A DNA stretch of 64,000 bases, taken from Petralouisia muris. GTDB taxonomy: Bacteria > Bacillota > Clostridia > Lachnospirales > Lachnospiraceae. A program made the translations under genes and the position numbers. The stretch covers positions 1 to 64,000 of the forward strand of contig NZ_SRYA01000013.1 in the NCBI RefSeq assembly GCF_004793545.1, in the 5' to 3' direction. Positions 27,591 through 35,947 of this stretch are shown here, piece by piece. The notes beneath the pieces were generated by a model that was not told the origin of the DNA, did not search any database, and saw only the letters and a program-made list of their open reading frames with translations. Numbering within the stretch: the stretch's first letter is position 1; each line of letters begins with the position of its first letter.

Positions 27591-30471
27591 GTATATCAAA
27601 AATTTCACAAAAAAATTAATAGGTTCCAGATTATTTGTGCTCAGTATGGTTATGATTGGTTTGTTTGCCATATTGGTACAACGGATTTTTGTGCTGCAGA
27701 TTATCAACGGAGAGGAATATATGGATAATTATACCCTGCGCATTCAGAAGGAAAGGGTAACCTCCGGAACCAGAGGCAGCATTTATGACCGTAATGGAAA
27801 GCTTTTAGCCTACAATGAGCTGTCCTATTCTGTTACCATTGAGGATAACGGAATCTACGAGAGCAACAGGCAGAAAAATAAAATGCTGAATCAGGAATTG
27901 AATACCGTGATTCATATGATTGAAGATAAAGGCGACGCCATTACCAATACCTTTGGCATTCAGAAAAATGAAAACGGAGTCTATGATTTTAATGTGTCCG
28001 GCCAGGCATTAAAGCGCTTTCTTGCAGATGTCTATGGGCACAACAAAGTAGACGAATTAAAATACAATAAACGGTTAGGTTATAATGAAGGCTCTGCCAC
28101 GCCGGAACAGGTGATAGAATATCTTCAGCAAAAGTTTTCCATCTATGTGGAAGGCAGGGATGACAAGGAGAAGCCTGAAGGAGAACCTGATTTTTATACA
28201 GAAGAAGAAGCATATAAGATTATGATTCTTAGGTACGCCATTTCCCAGAACAGCTATCAGAGATATGTGCAAACCACAGTTGCCCAGAATGTCAGTGATG
28301 AGACGGTAGCTGTAATCAAAGAGAATTCTGAGAGTTTACAGGGAATTGACGTAGTGGAAGACAGTATCCGCAAATATGTGGACAGCATTTATTTTTCCCA
28401 TATTATTGGTTACACTGGCAAGATTTCCCAGACGGAATACGATGAGCTGTCGAAAGAAAATGATTCCTATACCTTAAATGATGTCATCGGCAAGTCTGGA
28501 ATTGAGCAGGTGATGGATCAGGAGCTGCAGGGAACCAAGGGAACTGAAAAGTTCTATGCAGACAGTGTGGGAAGGATTACCGAGATGATAGAACAGGTAG
28601 ACGCCTCCTCTGGAATGGATATTTATCTGTCGCTGGACGCAGATTTGCAGAAAGCGGTTTACTGTATGCTGGAACAGGAGTTGGCGGGTATTTTATATGC
28701 CACAATTGAAAACATCAAGGAATATGATACCAGCACGGGTTCCGCCTCCGATATTAAGATACCAATTGATGATGTCTATTTTGCGCTGATTAATAACAAT
28801 ATTATTGATATTAACCATTTAAGCCAGGAAGATGCCAAAGAAGTTGAGAGACAGGTATACGGTGCGTTTTTAAGTAAGCAGGCGTCTGTGCTCAGCTCTC
28901 TGCAGCAGCAGTTTTCTTCTGCCGCTCCTATGCCTTATGGAGAGTTGGAGGAAGAACAGCAGATGTACATGAGCTATATTCTCTCCATGCTGGAGAAAAA
29001 TGAAATCTTTTTATCCGACAAGGTAGATACCGAGGATGAAGTTTACGAAGGCTGGAAAAATGATACCGTCAGTCTCTGCGAATATCTCAAGCGCGCTATT
29101 TCCATGGACTGGATTGATATTACAAAGTTTGATACGGAATCCAGGTATTCTGATTCCACGGAAATATACAATGCACTTGTAAATTATATTACAGCAGAAT
29201 TGGAAAAAGACCGGGAATTCAGCAAACGAATTTATAAATATATGATTAATCAGGAAATAATATCCGGTACTCAGATTTGCCTTTTGTTGTTTGAACAGGG
29301 AGTTCTGCAGGAAAGCGAAGGTGATTTGACCGCGCTTCAAAGCGGCAATTTAAGTGCTTATAATTTTATGAAAGACAAAATCAAAAACCTTCAGATTACT
29401 CCTGCCCAGCTTGCATTAGATCCCTGTACGGCAAGCTGTGTCATGATTAACCCGCAGACGGGGGAGCTATTGGCCTGCGTCACTTATCCGGGATATGATA
29501 CCAACCGGCTGGCAAATTCTGTAGATTCGGAATATTTTGCCAGTCTCCAGGCTGATTTATCCATTCCCCAGTATAACAACGCCACTCAGCAGCAGACGGC
29601 TCCCGGATCAACTTTTAAACCGGTAACGGCGGCAGCGGCTCTTACAGAAGGCGCAGTCAGTGTCAGTGAATCCATTGCCACCAAGGGAGAATTTACAGAA
29701 ATCAATCCATCGCCTAAATGCTGGATTTATCCGGGAAGCACCCATGGCTCCATCAATGTTTCAGAAGCAATTCGGGATTCCTGCAACTATTTCTTCTATG
29801 AATTGGGATACCGTATGAGCTCTGCCAGCGGCGTTTATAATGAGAATAAGGGAATTTCCACCATACAGAAATATGCGGAGCTTTTTGGATTAAATGAGAA
29901 AACCGGAATTGAGATACCGGAAAATGAACCGCATATTGCAGATGAGTATCCGATTACTTCATCCATCGGGCAGAGTAACCATAACTTTACCACTACTCAG
30001 ATTGCCAGATATCTGACGGCAGTAGCCAGCAGCGGCAAGATTTACAAATTAACCCTTCTGGATAAAGAAACCACCTCAGACGGAACACTGGTGAAGGAAT
30101 TCAAACCGGAAATTATACGGGAAATTACAGAAGTTGCGCCTGTATCTTGGAATGCAATTCAAAACGGAATGCGTATGGTTGCGGAGAATAACAAATCCTT
30201 TAAGGATTTCCCCATTGCGGTTGCAGGTAAAACTGGTACGGCACAGCAGATTACCACCCGGGCAAACCATGCTTTATTTATCGGCTATGCGCCCTTTGAC
30301 AATCCAGAGATTGCCATTGCAACACGTATTGCTTATGGATATACCTCTGCCAATGCAGCGGAAGTATCCAGTAATATCTTAAAATATTATTTTAAACTTG
30401 TAGATGAAGGTACTCTGTTAAACGGACAGGCAGAAGAGATCGAGAGTACTGCCAATGGATTTACAGATTAG
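27583..30471 (+). CDS. mrdA: Penicillin-binding protein 2 (elongation transpeptidase), large form
   Basis: This class B PBP cross-links peptidoglycan in the elongasome. It has an N-terminal membrane helix (VLSMVMIGLFAILVQ), a dimerisation domain with RGSIYDRNGKLLAYN, and a transpeptidase domain with Ser676 in SxxK (GSTFK), Ser733 in SxN (SCN) and Lys883 in KTG (GKTGTAQQ). At 962 residues it is far longer than Bacillus subtilis PbpA (716). The extra length is an insertion of a few hundred residues (roughly 365-600) between the dimerisation and catalytic domains, mostly helical. I prefer TTG 27583, 11 bases after AAGGAG; a GTG at 27571 overlaps that site. Confidence 0.92.
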   Translation: MFEYIKNFTKKLIGSRLFVLSMVMIGLFAILVQRIFVLQIINGEEYMDNYTLRIQKERVTSGTRGSIYDRNGKLLAYNELSYSVTIEDNGIYESNRQKNKMLNQELNTVIHMIEDKGDAITNTFGIQKNENGVYDFNVSGQALKRFLADVYGHNKVDELKYNKRLGYNEGSATPEQVIEYLQQKFSIYVEGRDDKEKPEGEPDFYTEEEAYKIMILRYAISQNSYQRYVQTTVAQNVSDETVAVIKENSESLQGIDVVEDSIRKYVDSIYFSHIIGYTGKISQTEYDELSKENDSYTLNDVIGKSGIEQVMDQELQGTKGTEKFYADSVGRITEMIEQVDASSGMDIYLSLDADLQKAVYCMLEQELAGILYATIENIKEYDTSTGSASDIKIPIDDVYFALINNNIIDINHLSQEDAKEVERQVYGAFLSKQASVLSSLQQQFSSAAPMPYGELEEEQQMYMSYILSMLEKNEIFLSDKVDTEDEVYEGWKNDTVSLCEYLKRAISMDWIDITKFDTESRYSDSTEIYNALVNYITAELEKDREFSKRIYKYMINQEIISGTQICLLLFEQGVLQESEGDLTALQSGNLSAYNFMKDKIKNLQITPAQLALDPCTASCVMINPQTGELLACVTYPGYDTNRLANSVDSEYFASLQADLSIPQYNNATQQQTAPGSTFKPVTAAAALTEGAVSVSESIATKGEFTEINPSPKCWIYPGSTHGSINVSEAIRDSCNYFFYELGYRMSSASGVYNENKGISTIQKYAELFGLNEKTGIEIPENEPHIADEYPITSSIGQSNHNFTTTQIARYLTAVASSGKIYKLTLLDKETTSDGTLVKEFKPEIIREITEVAPVSWNAIQNGMRMVAENNKSFKDFPIAVAGKTGTAQQITTRANHALFIGYAPFDNPEIAIATRIAYGYTSANAAEVSSNILKYYFKLVDEGTLLNGQAEEIESTANGFTD

Positions 30472-30488
30472 AATTTGGAGGGATGAAT

Positions 30489-31175
30489 TTGTCGAAGCCA
30501 GTAGTGTTAAAAAGCAATAAATACGGCATTAATCTGATACTGGACAGTAACATGGATTTTGAAGAACTGCTGAATTGCATTTTAGAACGGTTTAAGGATG
30601 CAGAAGGATTTTTTAAAAACGCCAAAATGGCCATTTCTTTTGAGGGAAGGAACTTAACTCAGGAAGAAGAATTCCGGATTGTGGAGACCATTACGGATAA
30701 CACCTCGGTGAATATTATCTGTATTCTGGATAATGACGCTTTGAAGGAGGAACTGATTCGGCAGAAGATAGAACGTTTTGAAGAGGAACAGGCAGGAAAA
30801 ACCGGAGAATTCTACAAAGGCACGCTTCGTTCTGGTCAGGTACTGGACTGTGAAACCAGCATTATTATCCTGGGGGATATCAATCCGGGGGCGAAAGTGA
30901 TTTCCAAAGGAAATATCGTAGTGCTGGGAGCGCTGAAGGGCAATGCCTATGCGGGGGCAAATGGAAATGAACAGGCATTTGTAGCAGCGCTGGAGATGGA
31001 CCCAATACAGATCAAAATTGGAGACGTCATTGGAAGAAGTGCGGATAAAGCGCCTCTTGCCGTAAAGAAGCGGGGCAGAAAACAGCAGGCACCGGCAGAA
31101 CCCCAGGTAGCCATTGTCAAAGACGGGAATATTTACATTGAGCCGATTACAAAGGGGCTTTTGAATAGTATATAA
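30489..31175 (+). CDS. minC: Septum-site determining protein MinC
   Basis: MinC inhibits FtsZ assembly at the poles. The N-terminal MinC_N domain is divergent; the C-terminal beta-helix has the clear MinC repeats (LRSGQVLDCETSIIILGDINPGA and GNIVVLGALKGNAYAG read as separate pieces). At 228 residues it is normal. The ATG at 30483 touches the GGAGGG ribosome site directly, so TTG at 30489, six bases after it, is the more probable start. It is the first gene of minCDE and 17 bases after the PBP2 gene. Confidence 0.93.
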   Translation: MSKPVVLKSNKYGINLILDSNMDFEELLNCILERFKDAEGFFKNAKMAISFEGRNLTQEEEFRIVETITDNTSVNIICILDNDALKEELIRQKIERFEEEQAGKTGEFYKGTLRSGQVLDCETSIIILGDINPGAKVISKGNIVVLGALKGNAYAGANGNEQAFVAALEMDPIQIKIGDVIGRSADKAPLAVKKRGRKQQAPAEPQVAIVKDGNIYIEPITKGLLNSI

Positions 31176-31195
31176 AAATCAGGAGGATAGGTAGG

Positions 31196-31987
31196 ATGAG
31201 TGAAGTAATTGTGATAACATCAGGAAAAGGCGGCGTGGGGAAAACCACCACCACAGCGAATGTAGGGACAGGCCTGGCGCAGTTGAACAAAAAGGTTGTG
31301 CTGATTGACACCGATATCGGCCTTCGGAATCTGGATGTGGTGATGGGGTTAGAAAACAGAATTGTGTATAATCTGGTAGATGTAATAGAAGGAAACTGCC
31401 GGATGAAACAGGCATTGATTAAGGATAAGCGTTATCCGAACCTTTCCCTGCTTCCTTCTGCGCAGACAAGGGATAAGTCTGCTGTGTCTCCGGAGCAGAT
31501 GATTAAATTAATCGACGAATTAAGGGAAGAATTTGATTATATTCTGCTGGACTGCCCGGCAGGAATTGAGCAGGGCTTTAAAAACGCCATTGCAGGGGCA
31601 GACCGGGCTCTGGTGGTAACCACACCGGAAGTTTCCGCCATCCGTGACGCGGATCGCATTATTGGGCTTCTGGGAGCCAATGAGGTAAAGCAGACGGAGC
31701 TGATAGTCAACCGCCTTCGGATGGACATGGTAAAACGGGGCGATATGATGAATATTAATGATGTAACAGATATTCTTGCCATTGATCTGATTGGCGCAGT
31801 GCCGGATGATGAACAGATTGTAATTTCCACAAATCAGGGAGAACCCCTGGTAGGCTCAGACTGTCTTGCAGGAAAAGCATTTGAAAATATCTGCCACAGA
31901 ATTCTGGGAGAAGAAGTGCCGTTTCTGGATTTGGAAATAAAATCCAGTGTATGGGGGAAACTGAAAGAGATATTCAAAAAAAATTAG
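31196..31987 (+). CDS. minD: Septum-site determining ATPase MinD
   Basis: MinD is a membrane-associated ParA-type ATPase that recruits MinC and oscillates with MinE. The deviant Walker A motif SGKGGVGKTTT, DTDIGLRNLDVVMG, and DCPAGIEQGF are all intact. The C-terminus (SSVWGKLKEIFKKN) is the amphipathic membrane-targeting helix. At 263 residues it is full length. AGGAGGATAGG precedes the ATG, and minE follows after 12 bases. Confidence 0.97.
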   Translation: MSEVIVITSGKGGVGKTTTTANVGTGLAQLNKKVVLIDTDIGLRNLDVVMGLENRIVYNLVDVIEGNCRMKQALIKDKRYPNLSLLPSAQTRDKSAVSPEQMIKLIDELREEFDYILLDCPAGIEQGFKNAIAGADRALVVTTPEVSAIRDADRIIGLLGANEVKQTELIVNRLRMDMVKRGDMMNINDVTDILAIDLIGAVPDDEQIVISTNQGEPLVGSDCLAGKAFENICHRILGEEVPFLDLEIKSSVWGKLKEIFKKN

Positions 31988-31999
31988 GAGGAAACCGCT

Positions 32000-32281
32000 A
32001 TGGGTTTAATGGATTTATTTAAAAGAAAATCCTCCGGGGACATTGCCAAAGACCGATTAAAGTTAGTGTTGGTTTCCGACCGTGCAAACTGTTCTCCGGA
32101 TGTGATGGAAATGATTAAAAATGATATTATCCAGGTTATTTCGAAATATATGGAGATTGATGCGGAAGGCTTGGACATTCAGATTACCCAGACAGAATCA
32201 GAGGGAAATAACGGGAATGTACCTGCTTTGTATGCCAATATTCCGATTAAGGATATGAAGCATCCCAATGCTTCCAGATAG
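32000..32281 (+). CDS. minE: Cell division topological specificity factor MinE
   Basis: MinE stimulates MinD ATPase to drive pole-to-pole oscillation. The N-terminal MinD-binding and membrane segment (GLMDLFKRKSSGDIAKDRLKL) and the beta-strand MinE fold (ANCSPDVMEMIKNDI, VISKYMEID) are clear. At 93 residues it is complete. AGGAGGAAAC precedes the start. Its presence means an oscillating E. coli-type Min system instead of the DivIVA/MinJ system of Bacillus. Confidence 0.95.
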   Translation: MGLMDLFKRKSSGDIAKDRLKLVLVSDRANCSPDVMEMIKNDIIQVISKYMEIDAEGLDIQITQTESEGNNGNVPALYANIPIKDMKHPNASR

Positions 32282-32338
32282 GCAGTATCTTACAGACGGG
32301 GTGATTATGAGGGACTATTATTATAAGGAACAGTGATT

Positions 32339-33463
32339 ATGTTAAAACAATATCAGATTAAAAATTACAATTTTCGTTTGGTTGTCTATGTGATTGCGCT
32401 TACCATGCTTGGGATCAGCATCATTGGAAGTGCGCAGAAATCAGTTCAGAGTAAACAGGTATTCGGACTGCTGTTGGGCCTGCTTGTAATGGCAGTTGTT
32501 TCCCTAATTGACTACTCCTTTATTTTGCGTTTCAACTGGCTGATTTACATTTTCAACATCGGGCTGCTTTCTCTGATTACATTCCATGTATTCGGAAGTC
32601 AGGCCAAGGGAGCCGGACGTTGGATTGAAGTGGCTGGGTTCCGTTTTCAGCCCTCCGAGTTGTCTAAAGTACTGCTGATTTTGTTTTTTGCCTGGTTTTT
32701 TGGAAAATATCATGAAAAAATAAATACTCTGCCTGTTATTTTGATTTCTGGTGCATTAATTTTTGTTCCTTGGTTTATGATTGAGGAGCAGCCGGATTTG
32801 TCTACCAGTATTGTTGTAGCAGTAATTTTTATTGCACTCTTGTTTTTAAGCGGATTAAGTTATAAAATAATAGGAGGCGTGCTGGCCGTTTTGGTACCTG
32901 CAGGGAGCTTGTTCATTTATTTGATTCTGCAGCCGAATCAGAGGATTCTTGATGACTATCAATGGCGGCGTATTATGGCATGGCTGCAGCCGGAGAAATA
33001 TGCAACAGACGCATATCAGCAGCAGAATTCTATTATGGCAATCGGTTCCGGACAGCTGTGGGGAAAGGGACTGAATAATAACACAGCATTTTCTGTGAAA
33101 AATGGAAATTATATACCGGAGCCTCAGACTGATTTCATTTTTGCAGTGGCAGGAGAAGAACTGGGATTTGTAGGAAGCATTGTAATATTGCTATTGTTAT
33201 TACTGATTGTCATTGAATGTATCCTGATTGGAAGAAAAGCAAAGGACTTATCCGGCCGTCTGATATGCGGCGGGGTTGCAGTCTGGATTGGTTTTCAGAC
33301 TTTTGTCAATATCTGTGTGGTAACCGGACTGATGCCCAATACCGGATTGCCGCTGCCCTTTGTCAGTTACGGGCTTACGTCGTTGGTAAGTCTCTTTATC
33401 GGAGTTGGACTTGTATTAAATGTGGGGCTTCAGCCGCTGAAGTACAGAATGGAGGGTTTTTAG
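32339..33463 (+). CDS. rodA: RodA/FtsW-family peptidoglycan glycosyltransferase
   Basis: This SEDS glycosyltransferase polymerises lipid II with a cognate class B PBP. It has about ten membrane helices and the conserved segments GAGRWIEVAGFRFQPSELSK, EQPDLSTS, and NTGLPLPFVSYGLTSL. The catalytic Asp lies in the DLSTS segment of the family. At 374 residues it fits RodA; proximity to mreBCD and PBP2 favours RodA over FtsW or SpoVE. The ATG at 32339 lies about eight bases after AAGGAAC; a GTG two codons earlier is less likely. Confidence 0.92.
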   Translation: MLKQYQIKNYNFRLVVYVIALTMLGISIIGSAQKSVQSKQVFGLLLGLLVMAVVSLIDYSFILRFNWLIYIFNIGLLSLITFHVFGSQAKGAGRWIEVAGFRFQPSELSKVLLILFFAWFFGKYHEKINTLPVILISGALIFVPWFMIEEQPDLSTSIVVAVIFIALLFLSGLSYKIIGGVLAVLVPAGSLFIYLILQPNQRILDDYQWRRIMAWLQPEKYATDAYQQQNSIMAIGSGQLWGKGLNNNTAFSVKNGNYIPEPQTDFIFAVAGEELGFVGSIVILLLLLLIVIECILIGRKAKDLSGRLICGGVAVWIGFQTFVNICVVTGLMPNTGLPLPFVSYGLTSLVSLFIGVGLVLNVGLQPLKYRMEGF

Positions 33464-33464
33464 A

Positions 33465-33860
33465 ATGAATATAGGATTGATTGCACACGATTCAAAGAAG
33501 AAACTGATGCAGAATTTCTGCATTGCTTATCGGGGAATTCTCTGCAAAAATGATTTATTTGCAACAGGCACTACGGGAAGGCTGATTGAAGAAGTGACGA
33601 ATCTGTCAATTCACAAGTACCTGGCCGGGCATCTGGGAGGAGCTCAGCAGTTGGGAGCTCAGATTGAACACAATCAAATTGACCTGGTGATCTTTTTGCG
33701 GGATCCCTTAACGCCTAAATCCCATGAACCGGATGTAAACAATGTGGTTCATTTATGTGATACCCATAATATTCCGTTGGCAACGAATCTTGCCACAGCA
33801 GAATTGTTAATCAAATCATTGGACAGAGGAGATTTAGAGTGGCGTGAAATGTATAAATAA
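33465..33860 (+). CDS. mgsA: Methylglyoxal synthase
   Basis: MgsA converts dihydroxyacetone phosphate to methylglyoxal and phosphate, a bypass of lower glycolysis under phosphate limitation. The family motif IALIAHDSKK is seen as IGLIAHDSKK, with TGTTGRLIEE, SGPLGGAQQLGA-type GHLGGAQQLGA and IFLRDPLTP. At 131 residues it is normal. The ATG follows the rodA stop after one base. It overlaps the next gene by 17 bases. Confidence 0.95.
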   Translation: MNIGLIAHDSKKKLMQNFCIAYRGILCKNDLFATGTTGRLIEEVTNLSIHKYLAGHLGGAQQLGAQIEHNQIDLVIFLRDPLTPKSHEPDVNNVVHLCDTHNIPLATNLATAELLIKSLDRGDLEWREMYK

Positions 33861-34842
33861 AAAGAAATTTACAGGAATTACAGGTCTGGTTCTGTCTTTT
33901 GCACTAATTTGCGGGTGCGGTGAACCAGTAAACATAGAAAATGCTTATGATATCACAGAAAGCACCAAAATCTATGGTCTGACCACAGCGGCAGGAAACA
34001 GCGAAAGCAGTGGAAACAGTGAATATGACTTTTTTTCAAAAGACCTCTGTGTGGCAGGAAATGAAAATATACTGAGTGAAAATGTGACAGATTCTCTTTC
34101 ACAGGCAGCCGGACTGTTCGATTTGAATGAAAAAAATATGGTATTTGGCAAAAATGTTCATGAGCGGCTCTATCCTGCAAGCACTACCAAGATCCTTACT
34201 GCCTATGTTGCGTTAAAATACGGAGATCTGAAAGCCACTGCAACTGTGACAGAAGAGGAGCTTCAGTTAGAAGCCGGTTCATCCACCTGCGGCCTTGCAG
34301 TGGGAGACACCACTACACTGGAGCATTTGCTGTACGGCCTGATCCTCTGCAGCGGAAATGATGCGGCAAATGTCATTGCAGACATGATTTCCGGAAGTTC
34401 AGAAGAATTTGCCAAATTGATGAATCAGGAAGCGAAAGCCATAGGCGCTACCAATTCCAATTTTGTAAATCCTCATGGACTGCAGAATGAGGAACATTAT
34501 ACCACAGTGTATGATATGTACCTGATATTTAACACTGCAATCCAAAATGAAGAATTTGAAAAAATTATCGGCACCCGGAATCATACTGAAGAGTTTACTA
34601 ATGCTTCCGGAGAGGCAATGACAAAAGAGTGGATCACCACCAACAAATTTCTGACCGGAGAAAAAGATCAGCCGGAAGGAATCCAGGTAATAGGCGGAAA
34701 AACAGGGACTACCAGCAATGCCGGTTCCTGCTTGGTTTTGTACAGCAAGAAAGGGGAAAAACCTTATATTTCCATTGTTTTTAAAGCGGAGAATTCAGAC
34801 GGACTTTATGAAGAGATGACACAATTACTAAAAGAAATTTGA
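33844..34842 (+). CDS. D-alanyl-D-alanine carboxypeptidase (penicillin-binding protein 5/6 family), probable lipoprotein
   Basis: A serine DD-peptidase that trims the stem peptide. The active-site motifs are S113-x-x-K116 (ASTTK), S170-G-N (CSGND) and K286-T-G (GGKTGTT). The N-terminus is a signal peptide with a plausible lipobox ending at Cys25, so it may be anchored by lipid. The usual PBP5 C-terminal domain and amphipathic anchor are missing: the protein ends soon after the catalytic domain (332 residues). The GTG at 33844 starts inside mgsA, suggesting coupling. DacF-like spore or vegetative roles cannot be told apart. Confidence 0.9.
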   Translation: MKCINKKKFTGITGLVLSFALICGCGEPVNIENAYDITESTKIYGLTTAAGNSESSGNSEYDFFSKDLCVAGNENILSENVTDSLSQAAGLFDLNEKNMVFGKNVHERLYPASTTKILTAYVALKYGDLKATATVTEEELQLEAGSSTCGLAVGDTTTLEHLLYGLILCSGNDAANVIADMISGSSEEFAKLMNQEAKAIGATNSNFVNPHGLQNEEHYTTVYDMYLIFNTAIQNEEFEKIIGTRNHTEEFTNASGEAMTKEWITTNKFLTGEKDQPEGIQVIGGKTGTTSNAGSCLVLYSKKGEKPYISIVFKAENSDGLYEEMTQLLKEI

Positions 34843-34850
34843 AATAGCAG

Positions 34851-34879
34851 TTGAATTCTTCGTGAATATATACTATAAT
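34851..34879 (+). promoter_or_regulatory. Sigma-A promoter for the P-loop gene
   Basis: TTGAAT (34851-34856) and TATAAT (34874-34879) are 17 bases apart. About 110 bases of leader follow before the gene at 34990. Confidence 0.7.
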
Positions 34880-34989
34880 TACGGTATGAATATTACTGTT
34901 GTCATACAAAATAGGGGATGGAACGGAGAATTTACAGAAAGCATTTATCTATTTTGTACAAATACGGTTGAGACTAGGAGGAGATTGTC

Positions 34990-35409
34990 ATGGTACAAAT
35001 TATAGCTGGAGAAAAGGGAAAAGGAAAAACAAAGCATTTGTTAGAGAAGGTGAATGAATCGGTTAAGTCAGCGACCGGTAATCTTGTATATCTGGATAAG
35101 AGCCAGAAGCATATGTATGAATTAAGTAATAAAGTTCGCCTGATCAATGTTTCAGATTATATGATTTCCAATTGTGATGAATTTTTAGGATTTCTTTCCG
35201 GAATAATTTCTCAGGATCACGATTTGGAAGAGATGTATTTAGACAGTTTCCTTACGATTGCCAAATTGGAAGACAGCGATATCAGCCATACAATAACAAA
35301 GCTGGAGTCTATCAGCGAGAAATTCCATGTTAATTTTGTTTTAAGCATTTCCAGGAATGAAAGTGATTTGCCGGAATGTACCAAAGGGAAGGTTATCGTA
35401 TCATTATAA
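34990..35409 (+). CDS. Small P-loop protein of unknown function
   Basis: This 139-residue protein opens with a Walker A-like motif, AGEKGKGKTK, right at the N-terminus, followed by a short alpha/beta sequence. There is no clear Walker B aspartate pair, although VNFVLSISRNESD and LDKSQ are candidates. Some databases label such proteins as PilT-like, which I do not support: the size and remaining motifs do not match. The ribosome site is strong (AGGAGG), and the gene has its own promoter and a terminator after it, so it is a real monocistronic gene. The function is unknown. Confidence 0.75.
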   Translation: MVQIIAGEKGKGKTKHLLEKVNESVKSATGNLVYLDKSQKHMYELSNKVRLINVSDYMISNCDEFLGFLSGIISQDHDLEEMYLDSFLTIAKLEDSDISHTITKLESISEKFHVNFVLSISRNESDLPECTKGKVIVSL

Positions 35410-35440
35410 GTGCATGAACAGAGATATGTTACATTTAAGA

Positions 35441-35475
35441 AAAGGGGTTATCGCAATAAATTCGATAGCCCCATT
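35441..35475. terminator. Bidirectional terminator
   Basis: GGGGTTATCG (35444-35453) pairs with CGATAGCCCC (35463-35472) with one G-T wobble. Flanking A- and T-rich tracts allow action on both the plus-strand P-loop gene and the minus-strand DUF378 gene. Confidence 0.7.
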
Positions 35476-35495
35476 CTCTTATTTTCAAAATGATA

Positions 35496-35708
35496 CTAAG
35501 CTTCGTTGATGGAGCGGATACGTCCGAACACACTGCAGAGATAAAGACCGCCAATTCCTACAATTCCATAGATAATCCGAGTGAGCCAGCTCATATCGCC
35601 AAATAAAAATGATACCAGGTCGAAACGGAATAATCCAATTAATCCCCAGTTGACAGCGCCAATAATTACCAGTGCCAGTAGTGTGTAATCTAAACCTTTG
35701 GTATTCAT
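35496..35708 (-). CDS. DUF378 small membrane protein (YuzA-like)
   Basis: This 70-residue protein has two membrane helices and the DUF378 signature ALVIIGAVNWGLIGLFRFDLV, with a second helix ending in GIGGLYLCSVFGRI. The function is unknown; the family is widespread in Firmicutes. ATG 35708 lies about eight bases from AAAGGAGG; the ATG two codons earlier is too close to that site. It is monocistronic on the minus strand with a terminator at its end. Confidence 0.85.
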   Translation of the reverse strand: MNTKGLDYTLLALVIIGAVNWGLIGLFRFDLVSFLFGDMSWLTRIIYGIVGIGGLYLCSVFGRIRSINEA

Positions 35709-35783
35709 ATGCATTCCTCCTTTTACATGAATTTAGTATTTCCATCCGGGAAAAATTCATGTTGGAAGTTTATGGGAGTAGTA

Positions 35784-35831
35784 TTGAGTTTATGCTTTTA
35801 AAGTGTTAGAATACTTTTATGCTCGAGCATA
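35784..35831 (+). promoter_or_regulatory. Promoter with a palindrome at the transcription start
   Basis: TTGAGT (35784-35789) and TAGAAT (35807-35812) are 17 bases apart. A perfect 14-bp palindrome, TATGCTCGAGCATA, occupies 35818-35831, where transcription should begin. This looks like an operator. The next plus-strand gene starts at 35948. Apart from a second TATAAT at 35916-35921 lacking a good -35, nothing else is seen in 35709-35947. Confidence 0.5.
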
Positions 35832-35947
35832 CGTAGTTGCAAGAAATTTGCTGTTCTTCTTTCAATCATAAATTGTTGGCATTCATTAGACTCACGGATG
35901 TCATCAGCTCAGCAGTATAATATTTATACAAACAGGACTAAAATAAT

